Of a stretch of 64,000 nt of DNA, positions 1-13,560 are shown one piece after another. The stretch's first letter is position 1. The number at the start of each line of letters is the position of its first letter. The DNA lies in the NCBI GenBank assembly GCA_014925825.1, contig JACGCK010000039.1:248001-312000 (forward strand). The letters run 5' to 3'. Below the pieces are notes generated by a model. The model saw only the letters and a list, made by a program, of their open reading frames with translations. It ran no database searches and was not told the origin of the DNA. The DNA is from Pholiota molesta. Lineage: Eukaryota > Basidiomycota > Agaricomycetes > Agaricales > Strophariaceae. The translations under genes were made by a program, and so were the position numbers.

Positions 1-1
1 G

Positions 2-1315
2 ATCTCCCTGTCAGGTTCCACTGAGCTCGAAGCGCGCTACCCAATCCTCGAGCTCTCCAAGCTCGCCAATAAGCGCAGGCTATTCGCCCGCCAAGACGAC
101 GACTTCGACGATTCAGGCGACGACGGCAGCTCCGACGACACTGGAGACGATTCGGGCTTCGACGACTCCGCCGACGATGGCACAGACGACACCGACAGCG
201 CTGATGACACTGGCGACGACTCGGTCGACGACGGTACTGATGATTCATTGGATACTGGGGCTGACGATGGCACCGACGATGCGGATAGCACGGACGATGG
301 CAGCCTCGACAGCACCGACGGCAGTGGTGATACCGCCAACGCGGACGATGGCCCAGATGCAACCGACGGCCTTGGTACCACCGACAATAGTACCGACAAC
401 AGTGATGATACCACGGATGCCACAGACGGCTCTGCCGACGATAGCACAGATACCACTGACGACAGCACTGACACCGATGGAACCGATACCACTGACGGAA
501 CCGATACCACTGACGGAATCGATACCACTGGCGGAACCGATACCACGGATGGAACAGACACCACGGATGGAACAGACACCACTGACAGCACCAACGACTC
601 GACGGACCTCACCGGTGCGAGCAATAGCACTGACACCACCGCCACCGATGACACTACCGCTGACAGCACCGATGGCGCCGACGGCACAGACAGCACCGCG
701 ACCAACTCGACGACAACCGCTACCCCGAGCGCTGCCGCCTCCTCCGCCGCTGCATCTGACCCTGCTGCTGCTACTGCTGCTGCCGCCGACCCCTCCGCCA
801 GCGCCAGCGCCGACTGCGCCGCATCCAACGCACCCCCCAACGCCGCGACCATCTCCCTGATCGAGAGCTTCGAAGGCTTCGTGCCCTCGCCCTCGCCCGA
901 CCCCATCGGGCTCCCCACCGTCGGCTTCGGGCACAAATGCGTCAAGCCCGGCTGCACCGAGGTGCCCTTCCCCTTCCCCCTCTCGCGCGCCACCGCGTCG
1001 CAGCTCCTAGCCAGCGACGCCGCCCAGTTCACCGGGTGCCTGCAGAGCCTGCTCGGCAGCACCGTGGTGCTGAACGACAACCAGCTCGGCGCGCTCACGT
1101 CGTTCACGTTCAACTTGGGCTGCGGGACGTTCCAGACGAGCACGCTGCTGAGGAGGCTGAATGGTGGCGAGGACCCGGATACGGTGGCGGCGGCGGAGAT
1201 CCCGCGGTTCAACCAGGCCGGGGGGAAGGCGCTGGCTGGGCTGACGAAGAGGCGTGCGGCGGAGGTGCAGCTGTTCCAGACGCCGTCGAGTGTCGCCGCC
1301 CACCCGCTTTGCTAG
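2..1315 (+). CDS. GH24 (T4-type) lysozyme with Asp/Thr-rich N-terminal region, 5'-partial
   Basis: The frame beginning at base 2 is open from the left edge to the TAG at 1313-1315, so the start lies outside the window; the ATG at 248 sits inside the repeat region and is unlikely to be the start. 437 residues are visible. An early NKRR could be a Kex2-type processing site. Residues ~36-240 are rich in Asp, Thr, Ser and Gly with DTTDGT repeats, followed by an Ala-rich linker. The last ~160 residues match glycoside hydrolase family 24: IESFEGF with the likely catalytic Glu near residue 291, TVGFGH, LTSFTFNLGCG and LTKRRAAEVQ. Family members cleave peptidoglycan. Secretion and a stalk-like role for the acidic region are inferred, since the signal peptide would be outside the window. 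No intron is needed in the visible part. Confidence 0.85.
   Translation: MSLSGSTELEARYPILELSKLANKRRLFARQDDDFDDSGDDGSSDDTGDDSGFDDSADDGTDDTDSADDTGDDSVDDGTDDSLDTGADDGTDDADSTDDGSLDSTDGSGDTANADDGPDATDGLGTTDNSTDNSDDTTDATDGSADDSTDTTDDSTDTDGTDTTDGTDTTDGIDTTGGTDTTDGTDTTDGTDTTDSTNDSTDLTGASNSTDTTATDDTTADSTDGADGTDSTATNSTTTATPSAAASSAAASDPAAATAAAADPSASASADCAASNAPPNAATISLIESFEGFVPSPSPDPIGLPTVGFGHKCVKPGCTEVPFPFPLSRATASQLLASDAAQFTGCLQSLLGSTVVLNDNQLGALTSFTFNLGCGTFQTSTLLRRLNGGEDPDTVAAAEIPRFNQAGGKALAGLTKRRAAEVQLFQTPSSVAAHPLC
471..595 (+). repeat. 18-bp in-frame tandem repeat (GTDTTD-type)
   Basis: About six to seven imperfect copies of an 18-bp unit encoding six residues (GTDTTD/GIDTTG variants) lie inside the lysozyme gene. 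Third-position changes outnumber amino-acid changes, so the protein repeat looks selected. Copy number could vary between strains. Confidence 0.8.
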
Positions 1316-1332
1316 ACGCTGAATTTTCGCAT

Positions 1333-2106
1333 TTAGCTTTGGATTCGTGGAGTTGAGCTTATTGTGCATGCCTTTAATTTCTTGGACTTCATAGTAGGAG
1401 ACACCTTTTTGCACCACTTTAGCAAATTTTGATACAGTAAAAGAGATGGATTTGAGTAGGAACATACCATAATCCCAATGAACAGATTTCTGGCCAAAGA
1501 CGATGTTTCCTTTGCTATGATCAGATGGACGGTGTCAATATTCTGATTGGTAAATTTCTCGAGTGCCAATGCGTGCTAAGAAAATGAATAGTTGATCAAA
1601 TTTATGTCGTGTATGAACCTCCGATTAAAATAACATACTTTCACGGGAATGAACGAACATCGTTTGGGCTCGCCACGGTAGAATTAAAGTTATTATTGGG
1701 AAGAAGTACGACGAGATTCCCAGTCAAACTCCGCGAAGTCTTCTAAAGTGAACAAAGTGTTGTCCGGAATGTTGACCCACTTTACCAATAACACGGAATT
1801 AACGGATTGACGATAATAGAATGCGGGGTGCCGTACGCGCGAGAGCTCATATATCCTAGCGTAGAGCCGTTGACGATGGAAATCCGGGACGACAGAAGAA
1901 CATATGATTGCTGACGCAGCAAGTCCGTGATATGGCCTAGAGATATCCCAGTTGAAATTGAAGTATCAAGATCAATACGACTTGAAAATATCCTTTGAAA
2001 GGCTATGATGTAGCATCTTGACTTCACTCTGAGCCTGGGTATGGAGAAAAGGATTGAAGTGACACACTTCGTGTATAGCCGGGGATTGGACGGGTGTTGT
2101 CAACAT
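1333..2106 (-). CDS. Hypothetical multi-exon protein
   Basis: Spliced coding potential on the minus strand, convergent with the lysozyme gene. An ATG at 2106-2104 opens a first exon to ~1979. A 42-nt intron (1978-1937, GTATTG..CTCTAG) joins in phase to a second exon rich in aromatic and charged residues. A later exon (HALALEKF..IGIM) is bounded by TTAG and GTATGT. The last short basic exon (VSPTMKSKK..) joins in phase 0 and stops at 1333, 18 bp from the lysozyme stop. The middle, between ~1770 and 1580, could not be joined in one frame; it may hold two more small introns or a lesion. I do not recognise the family. Confidence 0.35.
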
Positions 2107-2678
2107 AGCAGAATGATTAATGTGGAGAAACAACCCTCCGGCACTTAAGTCCTACATCGGCACAGAGACAACCTTGCAAGAGCTACAAATTATAACGATA
2201 TTTTTACATCGTTGGCCAGCATGCGGTCTGAGCGGGGATATGTAACATGCGTATAGTGCGCGCTATGCCCTGCTGGCAATCGGCATTACTGCTTGGCCAA
2301 ATAAGTGAGCATTGAAGGCAAAGTTAGAAACGTCCAAACTATGAAGATGCCATCCAAAAGATGTCCAACTTACCTTGGGTAGAGCTCGGGTAGCGGAGAT
2401 GAGGAGCCGATGGCCGTACATAGAGTCTGTTCGCTGGTTGCAACGTGTTATATATCCAATTGCGCAATAGATGAGAAGAGAAGGATTGGTCGCGCCATAT
2501 CATTGGAGAGGGAGAAGAAGAGGGGCAGGTCACATCTGTGACGAATGGAAAGGAGTCCAAGTCGTGCCATGATCGCTGTCTGTTCTCTGTCGGTGTATAT
2601 AGGGTCTACCCCGGGCCTCCCAGCCATGATTTGCTCCTGCTCCTTACCCGCATAACTAGTCGACCCTATAGGCGGATC
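2107..2678. other. Intergenic, divergent promoter region
   Basis: 572 bp between the divergent unknown gene and the F-box gene. Short frames on both strands look random. No repeat or RNA gene was recognised. It presumably carries both promoters. Confidence 0.4.
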
Positions 2679-4910
2679 ATGTACCCACCCAGGCCTCACG
2701 CCGTGGTCTCCCTCCAATCTCCTTGGGAAATGGCTCCCGGAGACTTGCTCATCGAAATTGCTCTCTTCTTGGACACGCGACACGATCTGCTCAATTTCTG
2801 TCTCACAGTGGGTGCCAATCTCTCATTTGGCCTTCCTTCTTCTCTCCTACCATCATTCCGAAAGCGTCAAAGTGAGGCTATGAACTAGTGCAACCATGGG
2901 GGCAACGGTCGCGGGTGGAGGGGATTTCGCTTGAGGTTCTAAGTGTCGCGTTCGATACGATCTAAAGTGTTCAGTGCTTTCTGGTATTGTGAATTGGGAA
3001 GCTGAAGTGGATAGGTAGCGGGGTGCGTCGAGATTACGGAATTTGGAATGGCGGTTCATGGTTGCACTGTTTGCTCGCACGAACATGACAGCCACCATTT
3101 TGTTTTTGGTTCCACCACATGTGGAGCTACGCTAACAACAAACTTCACAGTCAAAACACGCCTTTGCCAACATCTCCTCCGTCCTATACGAAACCGTGGT
3201 CTTAGAGTCCGCCGAGCAATGTCGCATCACACTTGGAATGCTTTCGAAAAATCATGGCATCGCACGCCATGTTCGTAATCTCGCTATCCGGCCACAGTCC
3301 AAATACCGAAGATATCTTTCCAGCGCCGAAAACGAATCTTCTTCAGCAGCTGTAAGACAGACAGCGGGGTTGAAGTGTCTGGATGCATTGAAGAAGTTTA
3401 TTTGGGATGCGGATGAACTGCCATACAATGATGACATGTGGTTCGCCTTGCGTGCTGGGTGCGTTTCAATTATCGAGTAGTACGCGATCGGATAGCTAAT
3501 CTCTTCCAGGTGTCCTCAACTGCATTATATAGGGACTTCTATGGGTATGATACTTCCTGAAGTCAACAGCCATGTAAGCCAGGTCTGTTTACCGAAATCA
3601 TGCTACTCACATCTTGGGTCTTGCAGTTGTTCGATTTCACTTCCCTCAGGGGCTTTTCACTAACACTCAAACACGGATTTTACGAGCACCATACCGATCT
3701 ATTCATTGATGGTAAGAATCTCCGTACTACCTTCACGTCTCATCCTTAAATGAATTCAGAGGACGACCCTATCTTTCAAAACTTCCACTCTATGCTGATC
3801 GGGCGCAGTCCTGATCTCGAAGATCTCGCTATAGAAGGCTTCTCCACGGTCCCCGCCGATGTGCACTTTTTCCTGCAAGGTCGGTGGCCCAACCTGCGTA
3901 AATTGCAGCTTGGAGATATTTGCGTCGACTGGTTCCCGCGATCCCTAAACCCTGCAGAAAAGCGGCCGTTCATCAGCTTTCTAGATGCTCACCCAACCCT
4001 TGAAGCTCTCAGCATTTCGCGGCACTCCATTCAACCTATCCATTTCAGCACGCTCGATACATCCGCACTGGTGAATGTGACCCACTTCACAGGAACGCTC
4101 CAACAATTACACGCTCTACCACACCTTCATCGCACCGTTCAGGCGGTCTCATTCCGTGATCCCGTCGAGACGCGTGACGTCTCCGCGCCCACCGTCGCCG
4201 GCCTCCTGCGCGACCTGCCCAAGCTCACGCAGCTCAAGATCGCGTTCACGCTGCACTCGATGTACGACAGCGGCAACCTCCTGCGCTCGCTCGTGCACTC
4301 CGCGCCGCTGCTGCGGCACCTCGAGCTCACCTGCGCGCACAAGCCGTCCTTCCAGCTCGACGCCTTCGCGAAGACGATCCGCGGCTTCCCGAAGCTGCGC
4401 ACGCTGCACCTCGCGGTCGTGCGCTACCCGGGCGACGCGCCGCTCGCGGCGGGCGCGGCGCGCATCGCGCGCAGCAACCCGCGCCTCGCGCGCTTCTCGC
4501 TCGCGTTCATCCCGCCGGTGCACCCCGTCCCGCTGCCGTTCGCGCTCCCGTACCGCGCGTTCCCGCTGCCGTTCCCCGCGCGCGCGACGGGCGTGTTCGA
4601 GGTGACGCTCGACGAGCACGGGCTGCCGCTCTCGCTCGCGGCGGTGGAGCACAGCCGCGTCGTGTGGCCGCTGGGCCTGGGCGTGTCGCGCCGCCGGCGG
4701 AAGTACATGAAGGACCTGCGCCCGCTGGGGGATCCGCGGCGGCGGAAGACGGGGCTGAAGGGTGTCGTGGGTTTGGTGGTGGAGCAGAGCGCGGCGGGGG
4801 ATGAGATGCGGATGATTCTGTTTTGCGCTTTTTTGGCGCTCCTTGCGGGCTGTGGGATCCTTGCGAATGGGGCGAAGGCGAGCGCGAAGCCCCTTACTCT
4901 TACTAGTTGA
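2679..4910 (+). CDS. F-box domain protein with leucine-rich tail
   Basis: Five exons fit one frame of 578 residues: 2679-2807, 3151-3458, 3510-3573, 3627-3711 and 3760-4910. The N-terminus has an F-box core (GDLLIEIALFLDTRHDLLNF, then LTSKHAFANISSVLYETVVL across intron 1). F-box proteins act as substrate adaptors of SCF ubiquitin ligases. The rest has leucine-rich spacing (SPDLEDLAIEGF, PNLRKLQLGD, FPKLRTLHLA) as in agaricomycete F-box/LRR proteins. An alternative start at 2730 would give a shorter leader. Intron 1 is 343 bp, much longer than the others (49-53 bp). Exon 5 is strikingly GC-rich from ~4150 to 4800. The substrate is unknown. Confidence 0.75.
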
Positions 4911-5602
4911 AGGAGAGTGTTCCGTCGAGGGACCGGGGGTGTGGCTTATTTTTCTGCATCTAACTTCTGTCTATCTAACGACCTATCTACGTCTAATGTT
5001 CTGTTATGGTAAATATGTACATGATGTATTAGTGTGTAATATAGATGGAAAGGATGTATCTTTGTGGGTTATACATTCGGGCTGGCGATGGAGGAATTCA
5101 AGTAAACTATACTACGTAGGTTACCGTTTGCCTGATCAAAATCTTGATTGAAAGAGAATATAATAATATAGATCACTTTAAGCATGATGCAGACGCATGC
5201 CCGTTGGATTGTAGTCATTTTTTGCGCACCGATAAAGACATTCAGTTCTCAGCCACGATAAAGAAAACCGAACAGCCATCGCAGAAATGCCACGAATTGT
5301 GTTTCTGTCAGGTCAGCCTGGATATCCGCTGTTATCACAAGCAAGTGGCGACAACGCCAACGCCAAACGATGACAGTGAACTCGATCAACACTAAATCAA
5401 TACCTATATCAATGGATCTAATTTTCTCTACAGCGGAAAAAAGGATGAAAGCACACCAGAGACAAAGGAGGGGAAAAAGCAAAGAGAACAGCTACTTATA
5501 TGGGTGCAGAGCGTATATACGAGCAGCAAAGGGATGCAGGGATACGAGGACACCGACGGGTTTAAGCCAACAAACGACACAGATCTTCGATACAATTAAT
5601 AC
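4911..5602. other. Intergenic between convergent genes
   Basis: AT-rich tail-to-tail interval between the F-box gene and PRMT1 copy A, probably 3' UTRs. No gene, repeat or RNA was recognised. Confidence 0.4.
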
Positions 5603-7618
<2,016 letters not shown>

Positions 7619-7789
7619 CAGTGCGCGTCTAAACCGACACCTCACTCTCTGACCCCGACTCCACAACTCACCTACCGCAGGACCACACGCCGACGCATAT
7701 CGCGCGAGACCACCTACGCGAACACGATGCCGCCCCATCCATCGTGCTCCGGTATCCCCTGTCACACCGCGAGATCACACAGCTGCAGC

Positions 7790-8650
7790 GCACATCCTCC
7801 GTGGGCACCACAGCCCGCAGACGCCAAGCAGCACGGACAGCCCCCCGCTCCCAGGTATGTGGTTCTCCCTCCTCTCAGCACTACGCAAACCGAACGCGCA
7901 GCGACAGCACTACCCCAGAGAACGACCCTGCGATCCGAAGATCCGCACGCTATTCAGAGACCGGAGTGCACTGACCGCGTGCCTTGGACGACAACGCCTG
8001 ACTTGCGGGGGTGCGGTGCACAACGCTGAACTTACCAGCCGCACCTCCAGCCCGGCATACAGAGACCACAGCGACGAACAGAACGTGCTAGCAGGAGACC
8101 CGGACGACATCGCCGCACACCGCGCACGCGTCGACACTCAGATTGTACGGATAAGCCGGGATCGTGGTCCATGGGCACCACAGCGCGCAGCTCACAGGTG
8201 TGTCGATATCGTCTCGTCTCCCCTCTTCTCAATGCCACGCTCACAGCAGTAAGCTAGGCACACCGGCCGCGCAGCGACGACACTGCCACGGAGCGCACTC
8301 GCGGCGTGGCTTGGACGACAACGACTGACTCGCGAGAGGGCGGGGCACAGCGGCGGGGCAACGTCGATGAACGCTGGACTTAGCGGCAGCGCCTCTAGAG
8401 CGGCGTACAGGGACCACGGCGACGAACGGAATGTGCCAGCAGGAGATCCGGACGACATCGGCGCACACCGCGCGCGCGTCGACAATCAGATCGTACGGAT
8501 CGTGTTCTGGTCCATGGGCACCACAGGCCGCAGGAGCCACACAGCACGGGCAGCGCGCAACTCCGAGGTGTGTCGGTCGACATCGTCTCATCTCCCTTCT
8601 TCTCAACGTCACACTCTCAACAGTAAACTAGGCACACCGGAGCGCGGTGA
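7790..8650. repeat. Diverged ~350-370-bp tandem repeat, three units
   Basis: Three imperfect units are anchored by GGGCACCACAG at ~7800, 8171 and 8517, with shared tails ending TAGGCACACCGG at ~8265 and 8640. Between the last two, a stretch translating to YRDH.DE.NV.AGDPDDI is conserved in the same frame 348 bp apart. No complete gene spans the array. It could be a decayed internally repeated gene or a satellite. Confidence 0.5.
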
Positions 8651-9270
8651 CGACACTACGAACGGCACGGGCGATATACGTACGGGCACCGCAGCATAGC
8701 CCGCAACGAGACGACGACCCTGTGGCCTGGACGACGGCGACTCGGCACGCGAGGGTGCTGAAGACGAGCGCAACGCTCAACAACGCGACGATCGCCGCCG
8801 AGGACGAGATGGACACGCTACCAGGTGCGGAAGGACGACGAGAAGGAGAGCTGCGAGGGAGGGCATCAGTGAGTGCGGTGCGCAGACTACTCACCTGCAT
8901 CAGGCCTGAAATCGAGGGGCCATGACGGACTGACGACGCGAACGGCTCGGCGCGATGCCTGAGCACTCGCCCATCTGTACCATTTAGTAGTGGCATTTAC
9001 CACCGAGGATGACGACAATAGGGCCTCAAGTCGATGCGCCGCCTTTGTGCGGCATTCAGACGAAGTAGCGGAGGGTCTGCGGGATCTCGCCTCGTTCTGG
9101 CGCATGAACGACGACGCGAACAGCTGGGCATCCGATGCACTTAGCAACGAGACGACGACAACAGGTGGAAGGACCCGTCAAGGAGCCGATGGGATGCATG
9201 CGATTGCTTCCTCGGGATACGGGTGAGTATGTTTATCAGAACGTTGATGATTTTGACCTACTTTGGCTCT
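8651..9270. other. GC-rich repeat-derived interval, no gene recognised
   Basis: Lies between the two arrays. It holds further weak copies of motifs such as GACGACGCGAAC..CTG.GC (~8933 and ~9109). Frames are open because of base composition; none resembles a known protein. Confidence 0.35.
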
Positions 9271-9905
9271 ATCCAGCACCGAGGCTTGCTGACCCAGTTG
9301 CGCAAGGGCACGGCGCCGGCGCATCGCGCGTAATCGGTGACGACGAAGCTAGCTTGCAGGCACTGTGACAGGGGGAAGGATCCTTCAAGGAGCCGGCGAG
9401 GACGATGAGCACGTTTATCGGAATCGTTCATAGCGTTGACTTACCCTGGCTTGAACCGGCTTGCTGAGCAAGGACACGGCGCCGGCGCATCGCTCATAAT
9501 CGGCGCCGACGGAACTGGCTTGCAGGCGCTGTGAGCGGCGGTCAACAATATCACGGTTGCAGAGATGAGCAGCAAGCTACTCACTACGCGTTCCAGATGA
9601 CCGTCGGAGCGCGAAGGGCTATCGAGGACAGCGTATCTTGCTTTCTCGTGATATGGGTGAGTATGTTTATCAAGACGTTCATACCCTTGACTTACCATGG
9701 CTTTCACCAGCACCGCGGCTTGCTGAGCCAGTTGCGCAAGGACACGGCGCCGGCGTATCGCGTATAATCGACGACCAAAGCGCTTGCAGGCGCTATGAGA
9801 TTCAGTAAGCAATATCACGGTTGCAGAGACGAGCAGCAGCCTATTCACTATCCGTTCCAGATGAGCGTTGGAGTGCGAAGAGCTATCTGCGGAGGGCAGC
9901 TATAT
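9271..9905. repeat. Diverged ~264-bp tandem repeat
   Basis: CAATATCACGGTTGCAGAGA recurs at ~9546 and ~9810, and GG.CACGGCGCCGGCG recurs at ~9308, 9474 and 9739. The 264-bp period is a multiple of three. On the minus strand it gives two similar hydrophobic stretches (LLLVSATVILL and LLLISATVILL) 88 codons apart in a 135-codon frame (9848-9441). A relict internally repeated gene is possible. Confidence 0.5.
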
Positions 9906-10195
9906 TAGTGCGGTGCGTATGTCGTGCTGAAGGACAGTGCTCGCCTCGTCACATAGGTCCCCGTTGCCCGCCGCTATCGAGCACTTGTACGCGAATTGGA
10001 ATGGGACGCCGTGCGCAGCCAGGCGATGAACGGCTGCGTGCTGTAGCCGACGTAAGGTGCGACGCGTTAGCGATCAGGTTCATCACTGAATAATGACCAG
10101 AGCTCACTTTTAGGATAGGCGGACTACGTCGTCATCGACGAGTGGACGTGCGGAGGAGGGCAGCGCTGATCAGATTCAGCCGAAGCACTGAACTC

Positions 10196-10256
10196 GGCGA
10201 GATAGAGTGAGAGGAGAGGAGAGCAGGAGAGGAGAGGAGAGCAGGATGAGGGAATG
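10196..10256. repeat. GAGAG-rich low-complexity tract
   Basis: A purine tract built from GAGAGGAGAGGAGAGCA-type units, repeated about twice, ending in GGGAATGAGAGG. Simple-sequence repeat. Confidence 0.8.
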
Positions 10257-13060
10257 AGAGGAACAACTGTCGTCTTATATATGACTTTGGTAGGCGTGTA
10301 CGTACATAGAATGAAAATAGTGGCATTGGAAACATCTCGTCCAGGGTCCGCGTGCGCTAAGCGAAATCCGATCCGCATCTCCTCCTGCGTTTTCTCGTCC
10401 GCATCCGTTGCTCATCCTTGCCTGTGTCTTGTAGACCATACCTGGTATAATAAGAGAACTCATAGCCCATTGTGTAACAACCAGAATACAGAAAAGCGAG
10501 CTAGTTATTGTGTTTGATTCAAGCGTGTTATTGAGTGTAAATAATGAAGTTCATGTTTCTACATTTTCAAAATTGCGAACTCATCTGCACAGCGGCCAAG
10601 TATGACTTCTATCCACCCACCCAGCAATCCGTAACCCGGTAAGACCCATTCCCATGTCGTAAAACTACAGGGAAATGGCACTAGACTGCTAATTCCATGT
10701 AATGCTCCGTACCCAAGGTTCCAGCAAATGCATCGATTTGCAGGCGGAAAGTTGAAGCGCGCGATCTTCGCTGGCAACGCACCCGAGAGGACCCTTGATG
10801 GCACTAGTAACGGCGTTTGACGTGGATTTTTTCAGGTCCCCGTGCGATGCGCAATGGACTGGAAATGCGAAACGGGGTGGGAGGAGTGGGTCATGCTCGG
10901 TACAGGTATCCTTGGCTGGCCTAGCCTTGCCGCTCCTAATTTCTGGTGTCCGGTAGAATCGCATTGGGGCTATTTATTACTACATGTTTGAGGTGTCCAC
11001 ATGGAATTTAGCAGAGGGAAGCGGACGCGCTCTGCAAGGTCTCGGATTGAATCTTGATGCCGCCGCCATCTCATTGTACATGCCGCCGCATCGCACCGCG
11101 CGGTTGCAGCAATAAGTGTAAATATCATTACTGTAGACATGTATGTTATATACAACCCTGATATGAAACAGATACGTGTTCCGAAGTTCAAAAGGAGGAT
11201 TGGGAGAGGAGAACCTTCAAGTGCGAGTGCTTAGTATCCGAACGCTCGTCTCTGTATTCAACTAAAAATCCCAATGCATAAAGAATTATATGGAACTAAT
11301 TACGGCCACGGCAGTCCTCTTATGTGTAATGTGAATGTGCCAGTGCGCAATCTTGAGAGCATGTTCATACAGGCGCCTAAAATGGTGGCAGTGCACACTA
11401 CGCGCGCGCGGCGGCGCTTAGTAACCAACACTTAACCTCGTTCGCTCGCGGCGACAAGCTACCTCAAAGGAAGTTTCCCTCTGCTGCAACCCATATCGAA
11501 GGACAACCATAAGATGACGGTCACATTTGACGACCTTTCAGTGCCATAAAATTACCAGACTCCGTGATCCATGCATAACTCAGTGATCACTTTCGGGCGC
11601 ATCCACGCCCGCTGGATGTGCTGGAAAACCTGATTTACATGATAATCACCTTTGTGCCATTCTTCTTTTGCAGAGCTCAAGAGAAGGAAAGTAATATATT
11701 ACAATTCTAGAGCAACGACAGAGCGTGCAGACACGACATAAATGATGTTATGTCAAGCCGCTCACAACACTTGAATCTTACTACATGTACACTCATGTAA
11801 ATAAGCTCTGAGAATAGAATAAAGACATCCTATTTTGTATCGTCTATTCAGCAGTCCGTAGGCATATCTCGTACATAGCTTAAACTTGGATGACGTTGCC
11901 ACTGGCGACTCGTACAGCGTGCTTCCGAGAGTTCCACCTTCCGCAAAGTTACGGGCACGGTGACGGTGCCTAACAGCACCGAATTACGTTTGCCGTACAT
12001 AGCTCAAAATTCGATAACATTTCCGCTTGCAACGCTTCAACCCTGCTAGATTACTGTGTCTATTATTAATACTGTTCTTATGCCAAATTGTTGGTCAGCA
12101 GCAAAGGTTTCATTGGAATGTACACAAGGAATAGTTCACCGGGCCCAAGTAGCGGTGTGAGAGTTGTACGCTTAGAATATCTCGTTAGTGGTAGTATATT
12201 GGCAATGCTTCTTATGACGTTAGAAAAAAGAAGCGGGTTTTTAGATTTATGGCGGTGATTTGGGGATGGAGGCGACGATGTGGATTCCGTGATGCGGTTC
12301 CACACACACGGTTGTTAAATTATTGGCCTAATCGGACTCGGAGATATCTGCACTAGTTCTAGTGGATAAATTTACGTTTGGGTGGTGTTATGGGATTATG
12401 TTACAAGGTCCGGAAGATTTGGTTCGGAGAATAATATAGAATGGAATGGGATTTGGGAGGAGGGTTGGACAACCATAAAGAAAAGAAATATAATATGGCA
12501 GATAGAATCTTATAAGGATAACAAAGAAACAGACCAAAGCCTTGGATTGGAAAGAAGTGCAGACGGATGTTTATCCCTGAGCAGCAATTTTGCAGGGGTC
12601 GGGACCAGTAACTTTAGTTTGGGTCTAAGGCTCTGGATTTGCCGTGCATTCCAAATTTTAGCGATCAGAGAACTAGTGACGGGAGAAGTGTGGAATTGGT
12701 CCGGCTTGGCATTCTGGGAGTATAAAGAGTGTAAACTTTTGGATGGAATTCATACCATTCTTGCCCGTCGTAATGCTGTATTCTATTCCTGTTCTCCATC
12801 CACAGCCATATCGACGACAGTGTTGCCAGTGGCCCTATCCTAGTAATTACACATGTGCATACTCTATAGTTTCCAAGTAATGCGCACTAATTGAGATTAT
12901 TTCTAGCTTCAATCGTGCATCTCTGATTCAAGCGCCCGTGCATAGTGCTTCTCATTGCACATATCCGTACCACTTCTATGGCTCTATATTTTCATGTAAG
13001 ATGCCTCTTATTATGTCTAGATGGCGCACTTGCTATGCTAATTCCCCCTCTTGCTTGACG
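10257..13060. other. Gene-poor AT-rich interval
   Basis: 2.8 kb with no recognisable protein. The largest frame (12382-12843, plus, 153 codons, W- and I-rich) has no supporting splice sites or familiar motif and is not called. 12345-12365 holds the small palindrome ACTAGTTCTAGT. The interval lies between the two PRMT1 copies and may be transposon-derived, but no terminal repeats were found. Confidence 0.4.
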
Positions 13061-13560
13061 GCACCTCAAATTCGATTTTTGGATGTCCCACGGACTGAGA
13101 TATATGATATCTGTGAGTCATTTGACTTTCCGTCATTTTATCGATACTTACTTACTATTTTCTCAGTATAGTTCTTTGGCCACACTTTTTGGATGTCCCA
13201 TGGACTGATATATCTGTAAGTCATTCGACTTTCCATCATTTGATTGATATTTTACCGCCATTATCTTATTAGGTTACTTCAAATTCGATTTTTGGATATC
13301 CCGCGAATTGATACACACCGACTTTTTATGTCACATTCACTCGGCTTTTACATACTGAAGTTCCCCAGTTTAACTTGAATTTTCGGGTTCCCGGGGCCAC
13401 ATGGGACTTTCTTATTTACAGCTCGGAGCTGTTTTATGTCCTTGTGACACTTTCCTGCCACCCACAAGCAACGCCGCAGTCTCGATGTATGTTGTTTCAC
13501 TTTATTTGATTTTCGGCACCTTATAGTCAAATTTAGATATTCAGAGTTCCTGCGAGGTCA
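13061..13560 (+). repeat. Tandem ~105-110-bp units with splice-site-like ends
   Basis: GGATGTCCCA.GGACTGA occurs at 13081 and 13191 and as GGATATCCCGCGAATTGA at 13294; looser copies sit near 13375 and 13530. In each of the first two units a ~35-45-bp block is followed by a perfect donor (GTGAGTCATT, GTAAGTCATT) and a pyrimidine-rich stretch ending TCAG or TTAG, so each looks like a mini-exon plus an intron. Confidence 0.55.

Noticed and set aside
37..1212. 391-codon minus-strand frame rich in SVVSVPSVVSV
   Set aside because: It is the antisense shadow of the Asp/Thr repeat region of the lysozyme gene; the plus-strand frame has the recognisable enzyme domain.
4149..4708. Arg-rich frames opposite the F-box gene
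   Set aside because: Antisense and alternative-frame shadows of the GC-rich last exon.
12382..12843. 153-codon frame with start and stop
   Set aside because: No family resemblance, no splice or promoter context, odd Trp/Ile composition; listed only as part of the gene-poor interval.
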